DNA from: an uncultured Bacteroidales bacterium
Lineage (GTDB): Bacteria; Bacteroidota; Bacteroidia; Bacteroidales; Muribaculaceae
NCBI GenBank assembly: GCA_905210435.1
Contig: CAJLWO010000026.1
Location: 1 to 32,058, forward strand
Length of the DNA stretch: 32,058 nucleotides
Reading direction: 5' to 3'
Shown here: in pieces, positions 1 through 7,198 of the stretch
Numbering within the stretch: the stretch's first letter is position 1
Layout of the letters: every line of letters starts with the position of its first letter
Translations under genes and position numbers: made by a program
The notes under the pieces: model-generated
The model's input: only the letters and a program-made list of their open reading frames with translations
What the model was told of the DNA's origin: nothing
Database searches by the model: none

Positions 1-96
1 CATATCGAACTGGTAGCGCGGTATAAATTCAATTACCTGGGAGAAAACATACTTACCCTGATTCATAATCTTGATGTTTGGAAACAACAAGACTAA
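1..96 (+). CDS. C-terminal end of an unidentified protein (partial)
   Basis: Frame 1 is open from the first base of the window and stops with TAA at 94-96, giving 31 residues ending in NLDVWKQQD. The start lies outside the window. The fragment is too short to assign a family. It is followed by an AT-rich stretch (97-168) in which I see no gene. It faces the minus-strand nuclease-like gene tail to tail. Confidence 0.45.
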   Translation, partial: HIELVARYKFNYLGENILTLIHNLDVWKQQD

Positions 97-168
97 TAAA
101 TCAATTTCAAATCAAAAAATCAATATTCTCTTGTATTTAACTAAATACTAATATTTTAATAACAGCGG

Positions 169-645
169 TTACGTTTTTACCGCACCACTACTAATGGTGA
201 ATTGACCGTCGGTGTAGTCCAAAAAATCCAATGTCCCGGCAATTCCTGATTCTTCGTCGTATATGGCCCATTCGGTGCGATATGGGTTGAGATGATGGTC
301 GCGGGTGAAGAGTTCAAAGAGCCGGAGTGTCTCGTCAGTGACGGGAGTTTCCCCGAGATAGTATTTTTCAATTTTGCTGTGCATCAGTGTGCCGAGTGTG
401 CGGGCGTTTTCGGCTTTTGCTTCCCATTGTGCTCTTAAGTCGCTTTCAGTAATTCCGGATTTTTTAGCGATTCGTGGCGCCCAATAGTCGACATCGAATT
501 TCTCAAAGCATTCTTCAACGAGTGTTGTCACGGATTTGAATGTTAAGCCATTGGCGTGGGTATAAATATGATTGACAGAATCGAATGACAAAAGGTTATC
601 TCTTTCGTGAGAATGCAATGTGTTATAATCTTTATGAGCGGCCAT
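169..645 (-). CDS. PD-(D/E)XK nuclease-like protein, apparently C-terminally truncated
   Basis: The 158-residue product resembles the RecB/Cas4-like PD-(D/E)XK exonuclease fold found in phage and accessory proteins. An N-terminal segment with a VTTLVEECFEKFD stretch is followed by GTLMHSKIEKYYLG (around residues 85-98), the usual helix with a conserved His. Next comes EWAIYDEESGIAGTLDFLDY, in which the Asp of the GTLDFL motif would be a metal ligand. Family members normally continue with a strand carrying D/E-x-K (often DWK). Here the protein ends in FTISSGAVKT and stops, and neither other frame restores that motif. It is therefore either a decaying gene or a very divergent one. It lies alone, downstream of and parallel to recA beyond recA's terminator. 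I see no clear promoter. Confidence 0.6.
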   Translation of the reverse strand: MAAHKDYNTLHSHERDNLLSFDSVNHIYTHANGLTFKSVTTLVEECFEKFDVDYWAPRIAKKSGITESDLRAQWEAKAENARTLGTLMHSKIEKYYLGETPVTDETLRLFELFTRDHHLNPYRTEWAIYDEESGIAGTLDFLDYTDGQFTISSGAVKT

Positions 646-700
646 ATTTAGCGAATGTTTTCAGGTTGATTTATAATTGGGATGGCAAGATGAACTGAAT

Positions 701-744
701 ATAAATGGAGGTCCGTCAGTTAAATTTGGCGGACCTCCATTTAT
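701..744 (-). terminator. Rho-independent-type terminator after recA
   Basis: A perfect 15-bp inverted repeat (arms 701-715 and 730-744, GC-rich core GGAGGTCCG/CGGACCTCC) encloses a 14-nt loop. On the minus strand it starts 10 nt past the recA stop codon and is followed by T-rich sequence. Because the arms end in A/T runs on both sides, it could act in both directions. Confidence 0.8.
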
Positions 745-753
745 TACGTCGGG

Positions 754-1938
754 TCAGACTAAATCGTCATCATCTTCGAGTATAAGGTCATCGGGAATTT
801 CATCCTCGAGGTCAAACTCTTCGAGGTCTGCGTCGTTGTCCTTTGCTGCCGCTTTGGGTGCTGCCGCCGCTTTTTTCTTGGGACCACGTCCCTTTTCTTC
901 GGCTTCCTTCAAGGCTATCATTATTTTAGCTTCGAGTTCGTCGGCGAGTTCGGGGTTATCATCTATGACGCGTTTGGCAGCATCGCGTCCCTGAGCGAGT
1001 TTGGATCCATCGTAGCTGAACCACGAACCGGATTTTTTAATAATATCGTGTTCGACTGCGAGGTCAAGAATTTCGTATGCACGGGAGATGCCTTCGCCAA
1101 ACATGATGTCGAATTCGCATTTTTTGAATGGAGGTGCAACTTTGTTTTTGACGATTTTTACTTTGGTATGTCGTCCGAGAACGTTGTCTCCGTCTTTAAG
1201 AGATGTGCCGGGGCGGATGTCGATACGTACAGATGCGTAAAACTTCAATGCATTACCACCGGTGGTGGTTTCGGCGGGTCCGAACATGGATCCGATGTTG
1301 GCACGCAGCTGGTTGATGAAGATACAGGTGGTATTGGTACGGGAAATAGCTCCGGTCAGTTTACGCATGGCCTGCGACATGAGACGTGCCTGGAGTCCCA
1401 TGTTGCGATCGCCCATCTCACCTTCAATTTCATTTTTAGGTGTCAGTGCAGCAACTGAGTCGACTACAATGAGGTCGACGGCGGCGGAACGTATGAGTTG
1501 TTCTACAATTTCGAGCGCCTGCTCGCCGTTGTCGGGCTGTGACATGAGCAATTCGTTGACATCAACACCAAGTTTTTCGGCGTAAAATCTGTCGAATGCA
1601 TGCTCGGCGTCGATTATGGCTGCTATACCGCCACGTTTCTGTGCTTCGGCAATGGCGTGGATTGCGAGGGTGGTCTTACCTGATGATTCCGGACCGAAGA
1701 TTTCAATAATGCGGCCCTTGGGATAACCGCCCACGCCGAGAGCGTAGTTCAAGCCGATGGAGCCGGCGGGAATAACTTCAACCTGCTCGACTGCATCGTC
1801 GCCCAAACGCATGATTGCTCCGCGGCCGTAGGACTTCTCAATCTGTCCCATCGCAGCTTTCAGTGCGCTGAGTTTGGCCTCCCTATTGTTTGGAATATCC
1901 TCTTTTTTTATAGTTTTTTTTGATTTGTCTGTTGCCAT
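754..1938 (-). CDS. recA: RecA recombinase
   Basis: RecA is the ATP-dependent strand-exchange protein of homologous recombination and the co-protease of the SOS response. The 394-residue product has the Walker A loop GPESSGKT at residues 82-89. The Walker B region (LIVVDSVAAL) and the loop-region segments MGLQARLMSQAMRKL and INQLRANIGSMFG also match RecA. After the core there is an Ala/Lys-rich linker (KKKAAAAPKAAAK) and a strongly acidic tail ending in DDDDLV, typical of RecA C-termini that modulate DNA binding. The ATG at 1938 gives the normal N-terminus. The stop of an upstream secreted-protein gene is only 12 bp away, and a -7-like box sits across that junction. A strong terminator follows. 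Confidence 0.99.
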   Translation of the reverse strand: MATDKSKKTIKKEDIPNNREAKLSALKAAMGQIEKSYGRGAIMRLGDDAVEQVEVIPAGSIGLNYALGVGGYPKGRIIEIFGPESSGKTTLAIHAIAEAQKRGGIAAIIDAEHAFDRFYAEKLGVDVNELLMSQPDNGEQALEIVEQLIRSAAVDLIVVDSVAALTPKNEIEGEMGDRNMGLQARLMSQAMRKLTGAISRTNTTCIFINQLRANIGSMFGPAETTTGGNALKFYASVRIDIRPGTSLKDGDNVLGRHTKVKIVKNKVAPPFKKCEFDIMFGEGISRAYEILDLAVEHDIIKKSGSWFSYDGSKLAQGRDAAKRVIDDNPELADELEAKIMIALKEAEEKGRGPKKKAAAAPKAAAKDNDADLEEFDLEDEIPDDLILEDDDDLV

Positions 1939-1950
1939 ATAATAAGTTGT

Positions 1951-3363
1951 TTACAAAAATATTTTAAAGGAATTATAAGGTGTGGCTATTATGTAGGTGC
2001 CTTTTACAAAGTTAGCAAAATTTATTGATTTTACAGGGGTAGTGGAATGAAAAATTTGATGCCCCGTCATATTAAACACGCTTACATCGGCTACCGGGCA
2101 ATCAAATATCATATTTTTATCCGAGATGCGGTAGCTGACAGTGTGATTATCGGCAATGTTTGTAATGTTTTCCACATCAGTCGGTCTCTCATATTTATTG
2201 AGCTGATATGTGGCAAGAAATTCTCCGGGCACGTAAAAATGCAGATGCATGACATTATTGCCGAAGTCAGAGGTCGCCATAAACTGGCGATAAGTATATG
2301 AGATTCCGGAACTTTTGATGGTTGATTTTCCAAAAGAAAGAGTCGCAAGATGTGAATAGTTGTCAAAATTTACTGACGGATTGGCTCGTGATATTCCAGA
2401 ATTTTTATCCCATAGTCCAATTTTAAACTCTGTTGTTCCGTTTTTCTTATCATTTTCAGGGTAGTAGATGTCTCCAACATAAAGAAGTCTGTGCCCGTCA
2501 TAATTAAACCAATTACAGCCATGTCCAAGTTCATTTATATCATTAATTGTACCATAGCATTGGTTGAAATCAAATTTGAAGGAATAGATGGAAGGGGTCA
2601 TGCAAAGGTCATCAACAATCATGAAATTTTCATCAATGATGTGGACTGACGGTTTGGTTGTCCATCCAATCCCATTTGGTCTGCTATAGACAGAGGTGAC
2701 GCCGGACTGCATATGATTAGTATATGTATATTGGAAAATTTGACTATAACCGCTTCCATTGACTGCCGGAATAAAAATTTCAAAATTGCCCAGTACAGGG
2801 TTTCCTACTATATGTGGTATGCCAAAATCAGCTATGGGGAAAAAAGAGGAATTGAGCCTATCACTATCAGTGGTTGCCATATATTCACGTATTATATGAC
2901 CGTTTTTGTCAACAAGATAGAAATAAAATTTAGAATTAGATTCAATTCCGTCCGGGGAAGTATTTAGAAATAGAATAAAATGATCTTCATCGTTACAGTC
3001 AACGAGATAAAAGCACAACTCGTCGTCAGTAAACCCATTGGAATAATATTCATCCATTTCCTCTTTGTCAATGGCAATGTCGTCAACGTAATCACCTGAT
3101 ATGGCGTTGAAGCGTTTGATAATAAGATGAGTCTTAGTGTGGTCAGTGTGATTGGCGAGGTAGATGTATTGCTTATCCGCGATTATTGTCTGGTTCCATA
3201 AACCTGCTTCGAGGTTATCGGAGCTTAAATCGTGGTAGGCGATTTTATGCAGGTAGTAGGTGTTGTTGTCGATGACAAAAGATGCAGTCTCGGTTTGGGA
3301 TAATGCTGTCGGGGGAAAGCATGTGGATGCCAATAACAAGAGATGGGGAAGTTTTGCTCTCAT
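1951..3363 (-). CDS. Secreted protein with T9SS type A-like C-terminal sorting domain
   Basis: The 470-residue product begins with a signal peptide (MRAKLPHLLLLASTCFPPTALSQ, residues 1-23, probable cleavage after the Ser-Gln). The body is rich in Asn, Asp, Tyr and aromatic beta-strand segments, with no enzyme motif I recognise. The last ~75 residues (VADVSVFNMTGHQIF ... FVKGTYIIATPYNSFKIFL) match the pattern of a type IX secretion type A sorting domain: V-x-V-F/Y-N-x-x-G, then G-x-Y-I and a terminal K-x-x-x. It is therefore probably exported to the surface or outside the cell. The mean composition is AT-richer than recA. It sits immediately upstream of recA in the same orientation; I see no functional link. 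Function unknown. Confidence 0.75.
   Translation of the reverse strand: MRAKLPHLLLLASTCFPPTALSQTETASFVIDNNTYYLHKIAYHDLSSDNLEAGLWNQTIIADKQYIYLANHTDHTKTHLIIKRFNAISGDYVDDIAIDKEEMDEYYSNGFTDDELCFYLVDCNDEDHFILFLNTSPDGIESNSKFYFYLVDKNGHIIREYMATTDSDRLNSSFFPIADFGIPHIVGNPVLGNFEIFIPAVNGSGYSQIFQYTYTNHMQSGVTSVYSRPNGIGWTTKPSVHIIDENFMIVDDLCMTPSIYSFKFDFNQCYGTINDINELGHGCNWFNYDGHRLLYVGDIYYPENDKKNGTTEFKIGLWDKNSGISRANPSVNFDNYSHLATLSFGKSTIKSSGISYTYRQFMATSDFGNNVMHLHFYVPGEFLATYQLNKYERPTDVENITNIADNHTVSYRISDKNMIFDCPVADVSVFNMTGHQIFHSTTPVKSINFANFVKGTYIIATPYNSFKIFL
1954..1961 (-). promoter_or_regulatory. Candidate recA -7 promoter box
   Basis: On the minus strand this reads TATTTTTG, a full match to the Bacteroidota -7 consensus TAnnTTTG, placed about 16 bp before the recA ATG. 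It begins 3 bp inside the end of the preceding gene. No convincing -33 TTTG is found 19-21 bp upstream, so the call rests on one element only. Confidence 0.4.
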
Positions 3364-3577
3364 GATAATAGATTGAATTGTTGGAGGATAAGTAAATGTT
3401 TAAAACGGGTTGTGTGAGTAATTTATATTTTATAAAATCTATTTATATTCACCGTGCACTCATCATAAATATTCTCGCAATTTACTATTGAAGGTGAGAT
3501 GAAAAACTAAATATATTTTTTTATTATAAATTTGTGTAAAGTTACATTTTAGCGCAAATTTTTCCAAAAAAATGTTG

Positions 3578-3585
3578 TAAATTTG
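3578..3585 (+). promoter_or_regulatory. Candidate -7 box upstream of the hydrolase/MurF/Ddl run
   Basis: TAAATTTG matches TAnnTTTG 17 bp before the hydrolase ATG, implying a leader of only about 10 nt. A second identical octamer lies at 3527-3534. Neither has a clear -33 partner. The rest of the 239-bp spacer (3364-3602) is AT-rich and shows no gene. Confidence 0.4.
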
Positions 3586-3602
3586 TCAGTCAAAAATGAA
3601 TA

Positions 3603-4370
3603 ATGGAGAAGGTACTTCAACATAACGGCGTAAAGATGTTATATACGGTGGAAGGTGAAGGCTCACCTGTCGTAGTAATGCACGGCTGGGGATGCACCCA
3701 TGATACCGTAAAGATAATCTCGGATATATGCCGGAAATCACATACTGTATACAGTGTGGATTTCCCGGGGTTCGGAGCGTCAACGGAGCCGCCGACGCAG
3801 GCTGGCGTATGGGGAGTTGAAGAGTATACGCAGATAATAGAGAAACTTGCAGAAGTCGAGGGTATTGAAAATCCTGTACTGATTGGACATTCTTTCGGCG
3901 GACGAGTGGCTATTGTGTATGCTTCAAGAAATAAGGTTGACAAGGTCGTTCTTGTCGATGCTGCCGGTGTGAAGCCGAAACGCAAACTGAAATATTATAT
4001 AAAAGTATATTCATTTAAGCTGGCCAAGCGATGGTTCACGCTGTTATACGGAAAAGATGGCGGCAAAAAGCGAATAGAGAAGATGCGTAACAAGCGCGGT
4101 TCGAGTGATTATGCCAATTCTACTCCGACAATGAAGGGGGTGTTGAGCAAGGTTGTCAATGAGGATTTATGCCATCTGATGCCGAAAATCGAAGCTCCTA
4201 CATTGCTGATATGGGGTAAAGAAGATACAGCGACACCTCTGAGTGACGCAAAGAAAATGGAAAAACTCATCCCGGATGCAGGTCTTGTCGCGTTTGAGGG
4301 ATGCGGCCATTACAGTTTCCTTGACAATCGGCCCGGATTTACCGCTGTGCTTGACAATTTTATAAATTAA
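3603..4370 (+). CDS. Alpha/beta-fold hydrolase
   Basis: The 255-residue, soluble-looking protein has an alpha/beta hydrolase layout. An oxyanion-hole strand VVVMHGWG is at residues 23-30 and the nucleophile elbow GHSFGG at 95-100 (Ser97). A late Asp lies in WGKEDTATP (Asp208) and the catalytic His in GCGHYSF (His236), so the triad is complete. A basic cap segment (residues ~125-170, rich in Lys and Arg) lies between core strands. The substrate cannot be read from the sequence. It starts a collinear run, 12 bp before a membrane MurF-like ligase and then a D-Ala-D-Ala ligase. This context suggests a cell-envelope substrate, for example an ester or amide on peptidoglycan precursors, which is inference only. 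Confidence 0.88.
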   Translation: MEKVLQHNGVKMLYTVEGEGSPVVVMHGWGCTHDTVKIISDICRKSHTVYSVDFPGFGASTEPPTQAGVWGVEEYTQIIEKLAEVEGIENPVLIGHSFGGRVAIVYASRNKVDKVVLVDAAGVKPKRKLKYYIKVYSFKLAKRWFTLLYGKDGGKKRIEKMRNKRGSSDYANSTPTMKGVLSKVVNEDLCHLMPKIEAPTLLIWGKEDTATPLSDAKKMEKLIPDAGLVAFEGCGHYSFLDNRPGFTAVLDNFIN

Positions 4371-4382
4371 GACTAAAAAAAG

Positions 4383-5972
4383 ATGCTATCATACGAATTG
4401 TTATTCTGGATGTCAATAGTGCTGCTTGTAGTGGCATTGTTGTCGTTGCATTGCAATCTGCGGCGTGATCTGATGATGCTGCAGCAGAATTCTTACATGA
4501 ACGACCGTTATGTGAGATGGTTCAATCAAAGCGGAGAGAGTACGAATTATATCAGAATAGGAGCGTGCATCGCATTGTTCCTTTGTCTGGTGACTCATAT
4601 TCCGTTCTGGGCAAGCGGAGGATGCGCGATTCTGATTATGGCATGGATAACAGTCACATTAGCAAAACGTAAATATAAAAAGCCGCTTGTCGTGACGAAA
4701 AGAGTAAAACGCCTATATGCAGTAGCGGCTGCGCTTGATGTGGCAATAATAGGATTTGCATGGGTGCTGTCGGGCGCATTGTCGTATGCAGCTGTCGCCG
4801 CGGTCGCGCTTAATGTAGTGTCGCCATTGATTGTTATGACGGCCAATATATTGCTTCGACCTGTTGAAAAACGTATCAACAGAAAGTTTTACAATGAGGC
4901 TCAGTCCATACTCCGGACAATGCCTGACTTGAAAATAATCGGTGTGACCGGCAGCTACGGAAAGACCAGTACAAAGCATTATCTGAACCGCATCCTCTCG
5001 GAAAAATATGATGTGGTGATGACTCCCGGCAATTTCAATACGACTCTCGGTGTAATACGTACCGTCCGTGAAAACCTGAAACCCTATAATGAAGTGTTTA
5101 TAGTGGAGATGGGTGCGAAACAGCTTGGCGATATCAAAGAAATATGTGACCTTGTGCACCCGTCGATGGGTATTGTGACCGCCGTAGGTGAGCAGCATCT
5201 GGAGTCATTCAAGACAATCGAGAATGTACAGCGCACGAAATTTGAACTTGTGGACGCACTTCCGGCCGACGGTCTGGCAATCGTGAACAACGATTTCGAT
5301 ATGGTGGCATCACGCAATGTCGAGAATGTGAAATGCATGCGATATGCAGTGAGCAAGCCGGAGAATGCCGACTATGTCGCCACAATAACGGAGGTCGCCC
5401 ATGACGGTACCACATTTACCGTCAACGGCGGTGGACGAGAGTATAAATTCCATACCCGCTTAGTAGGAGAATGCAATATATCCAATCTGACGGCTGCTGT
5501 CATCGCTGCTCTTGAACTCGGAGTAGAGGAGAGCAAGATAGCTTACGCGATAGAAAAAATCGAGCAGGTGGAGCACCGGTTGAATATGAAACGTACGGCA
5601 GGCGGAGTGACAATCATTGATGATGCGTATAACTCCAATCCGACCGGTTCGAAAATGGCTCTTGACGTTCTTTCGGCGATGACCGGAGGGAAACGCATAG
5701 TAGTGACTCCCGGAATGGTAGAACTCGGCGACAAACAATTTGAACTTAACAAAGAGCTCGGACGCCATGCCGCCACACGTGCCGATATAATCATCGTGGT
5801 AGGACAATATAATAAAGAAGCTCTTGCCGAAGGCCTCACCGAAGGAGGTGTCCAAGAGAATAATGTATATTATGCTTCGACATTTGCCGAAGCCCAGCAG
5901 ATATTGGCGCAGATATTGAAAAGAGGCGATACCGTGCTCTATGAGAACGATTTGCCTGATACGTTTAAATAA
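4383..5972 (+). CDS. Membrane-anchored Mur ligase, MurF-like
   Basis: Mur ligases join amino acids or dipeptides to peptidoglycan precursors using ATP; the MurF group adds D-Ala-D-Ala. The 529-residue protein has a Mur central domain with the P-loop GVTGSYGKTST (residues 187-197), TPGNFNTTLGVIRTV and EMGAKQLGDI, followed by a C-terminal domain containing VTPGMVELG. Residues 1-165 are unusual. Instead of the soluble UDP-MurNAc-binding domain of MurF they contain several hydrophobic helices (about 8-24, 60-95 and 112-158), separated by basic loops. It ends in LYENDLPDTFK. The gene lies between a hydrolase and a D-Ala-D-Ala ligase, with 12- and 7-bp gaps, strongly suggesting an operon. It may act on a membrane-bound precursor. 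Whether it is the only MurF of the organism cannot be told here. Confidence 0.85.
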   Translation: MLSYELLFWMSIVLLVVALLSLHCNLRRDLMMLQQNSYMNDRYVRWFNQSGESTNYIRIGACIALFLCLVTHIPFWASGGCAILIMAWITVTLAKRKYKKPLVVTKRVKRLYAVAAALDVAIIGFAWVLSGALSYAAVAAVALNVVSPLIVMTANILLRPVEKRINRKFYNEAQSILRTMPDLKIIGVTGSYGKTSTKHYLNRILSEKYDVVMTPGNFNTTLGVIRTVRENLKPYNEVFIVEMGAKQLGDIKEICDLVHPSMGIVTAVGEQHLESFKTIENVQRTKFELVDALPADGLAIVNNDFDMVASRNVENVKCMRYAVSKPENADYVATITEVAHDGTTFTVNGGGREYKFHTRLVGECNISNLTAAVIAALELGVEESKIAYAIEKIEQVEHRLNMKRTAGGVTIIDDAYNSNPTGSKMALDVLSAMTGGKRIVVTPGMVELGDKQFELNKELGRHAATRADIIIVVGQYNKEALAEGLTEGGVQENNVYYASTFAEAQQILAQILKRGDTVLYENDLPDTFK

Positions 5973-5979
5973 TAATGAT

Positions 5980-7155
5980 ATGAAAACGAATATTGGAGTA
6001 TTTTTCGGAGGAAGGTCAACCGAACATGAGATTTCGGTAATATCGGCATCGCAGGCCATGCATGCCATAGACAGAGAGAAATATGACGTAACACCTATAT
6101 ATATTACCAAAGAAGGAAAATGGTATACGGGCGAAGCGCTTTTTGAAGTGAAGAATTACCGTCATATACCGGAACTGCTTGCCAAATGTGAAGAGGTGTA
6201 CATGCGTCCGGTTTTTGACGACTACAATCTTTATAAAAAGAAAAAGCCGGTATTCGGTTCGGATGTGCTGGCCAAGCTCGATGTTGTGATACCGGTACTT
6301 CACGGATCGAATGGCGAGGACGGCATTTTTGAAGGCGTACTCGAAACAATCGGAATACCGTATGCCGGATGCAATACGTTGTCGTCGGCAAACGGTATGG
6401 ACAAGATAACCATGAAGATGATATTGCAGGCAAATGATGTGCCTGTGGTAGATTATGTATGGTTCACTGACAAGCAGTGGTATAATCAGAAGGATGCCCT
6501 TATCAAGAAAATAGAAGATAAGATAGGATATCCGGTTATTGTAAAACCTGCAAATCTCGGCTCGAGTGTAGGTATCGGCCGTGCTGACAACCGTGAAGAG
6601 CTTATCGCCAAGATAGAAGATGCTGAGAAATACTCTACTCGACTTATTGTAGAGGACCTTGTGGAGAATCTTCAGGAAATCAACTGCTCGGTACTCGGCG
6701 ACTGTGACGAATACCGGATGTCGGTGCTCGAGGAGCCTATCAAGAGCGGTGAAATACTCTCATACGAGGATAAATATATGGGCGGCACAAAAGGTGCAAA
6801 AGGAATGCAGGCATCCCAGAAACGTATACCCGCTGATCTCCCGGAAAAGGAAACCGAACGAATCAAATATCTGGCAGGGGAGACATTCAGAGTGCTGTCA
6901 TGTCATGGCGTCAGCCGCGTGGATGTCATAGTTGACGCAAAGACCCGCGATATATATGTAAATGAAATCAATACGATACCCGGTTCGCTGTCGTTCTATT
7001 TATGGGAAGCTACCGGCATATCTTTTGACAAACTGATGGATCAACTTGTGTCGCTTGCACTCAAACGCAAACGAGAACAAAAACTGAAAACCGTATCGTA
7101 TGACCAGAATATCTTCTCGCTGGGCGGCGGAGTAAAAGGAGGGATAAAAAAATAA
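5980..7155 (+). CDS. ddl: D-alanine--D-alanine ligase family protein
   Basis: ATP-grasp ligase that makes the D-Ala-D-Ala dipeptide used by MurF. I take the ATG at 5980 (391 residues) rather than an in-frame ATG 39 nt upstream, because it yields the canonical N-terminus MKTNIGVFFGGRSTEHEIS. Glu15 aligns with the catalytic Glu of DdlB. Further landmarks are PVLHGSNGEDG, the ATP-grasp loop KPANLGSSVGIG (189-200) and the metal-binding VNEINTIPGS near the C-terminus. The omega-loop has SYEDKY (261-266). The retained Lys-Tyr pair favours D-Ala as second substrate over the D-Lac or D-Ser seen in Van-type ligases. The EINTIPGSLSFYLWEA ending differs from the usual NTLPGMT form, so it belongs to a distinct Ddl branch. 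It sits 7 bp after the MurF-like gene. Confidence 0.92.
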   Translation: MKTNIGVFFGGRSTEHEISVISASQAMHAIDREKYDVTPIYITKEGKWYTGEALFEVKNYRHIPELLAKCEEVYMRPVFDDYNLYKKKKPVFGSDVLAKLDVVIPVLHGSNGEDGIFEGVLETIGIPYAGCNTLSSANGMDKITMKMILQANDVPVVDYVWFTDKQWYNQKDALIKKIEDKIGYPVIVKPANLGSSVGIGRADNREELIAKIEDAEKYSTRLIVEDLVENLQEINCSVLGDCDEYRMSVLEEPIKSGEILSYEDKYMGGTKGAKGMQASQKRIPADLPEKETERIKYLAGETFRVLSCHGVSRVDVIVDAKTRDIYVNEINTIPGSLSFYLWEATGISFDKLMDQLVSLALKRKREQKLKTVSYDQNIFSLGGGVKGGIKK

Positions 7156-7198
7156 CGAACTATCGTCTCATCACAGATATATAAAAAAGCAATATACA

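Noticed and set aside
677..994. Ser/Ala-rich plus-strand open frame near the end of recA
   Set aside because: It mirrors the acidic and Ala/Lys-rich tail of recA and crosses the terminator; low-complexity shadow.
5941..5979. Upstream in-frame start for the D-Ala-D-Ala ligase
   Set aside because: It overlaps the end of the MurF-like gene and adds 13 residues not seen in the family; the ATG at 5980 fits better.
3603..7155. Vancomycin-resistance (Van-type) D-Lac or D-Ser cluster
   Set aside because: The ligase keeps the omega-loop Lys-Tyr of D-Ala-D-Ala enzymes, and no VanH, VanX or two-component system is nearby.
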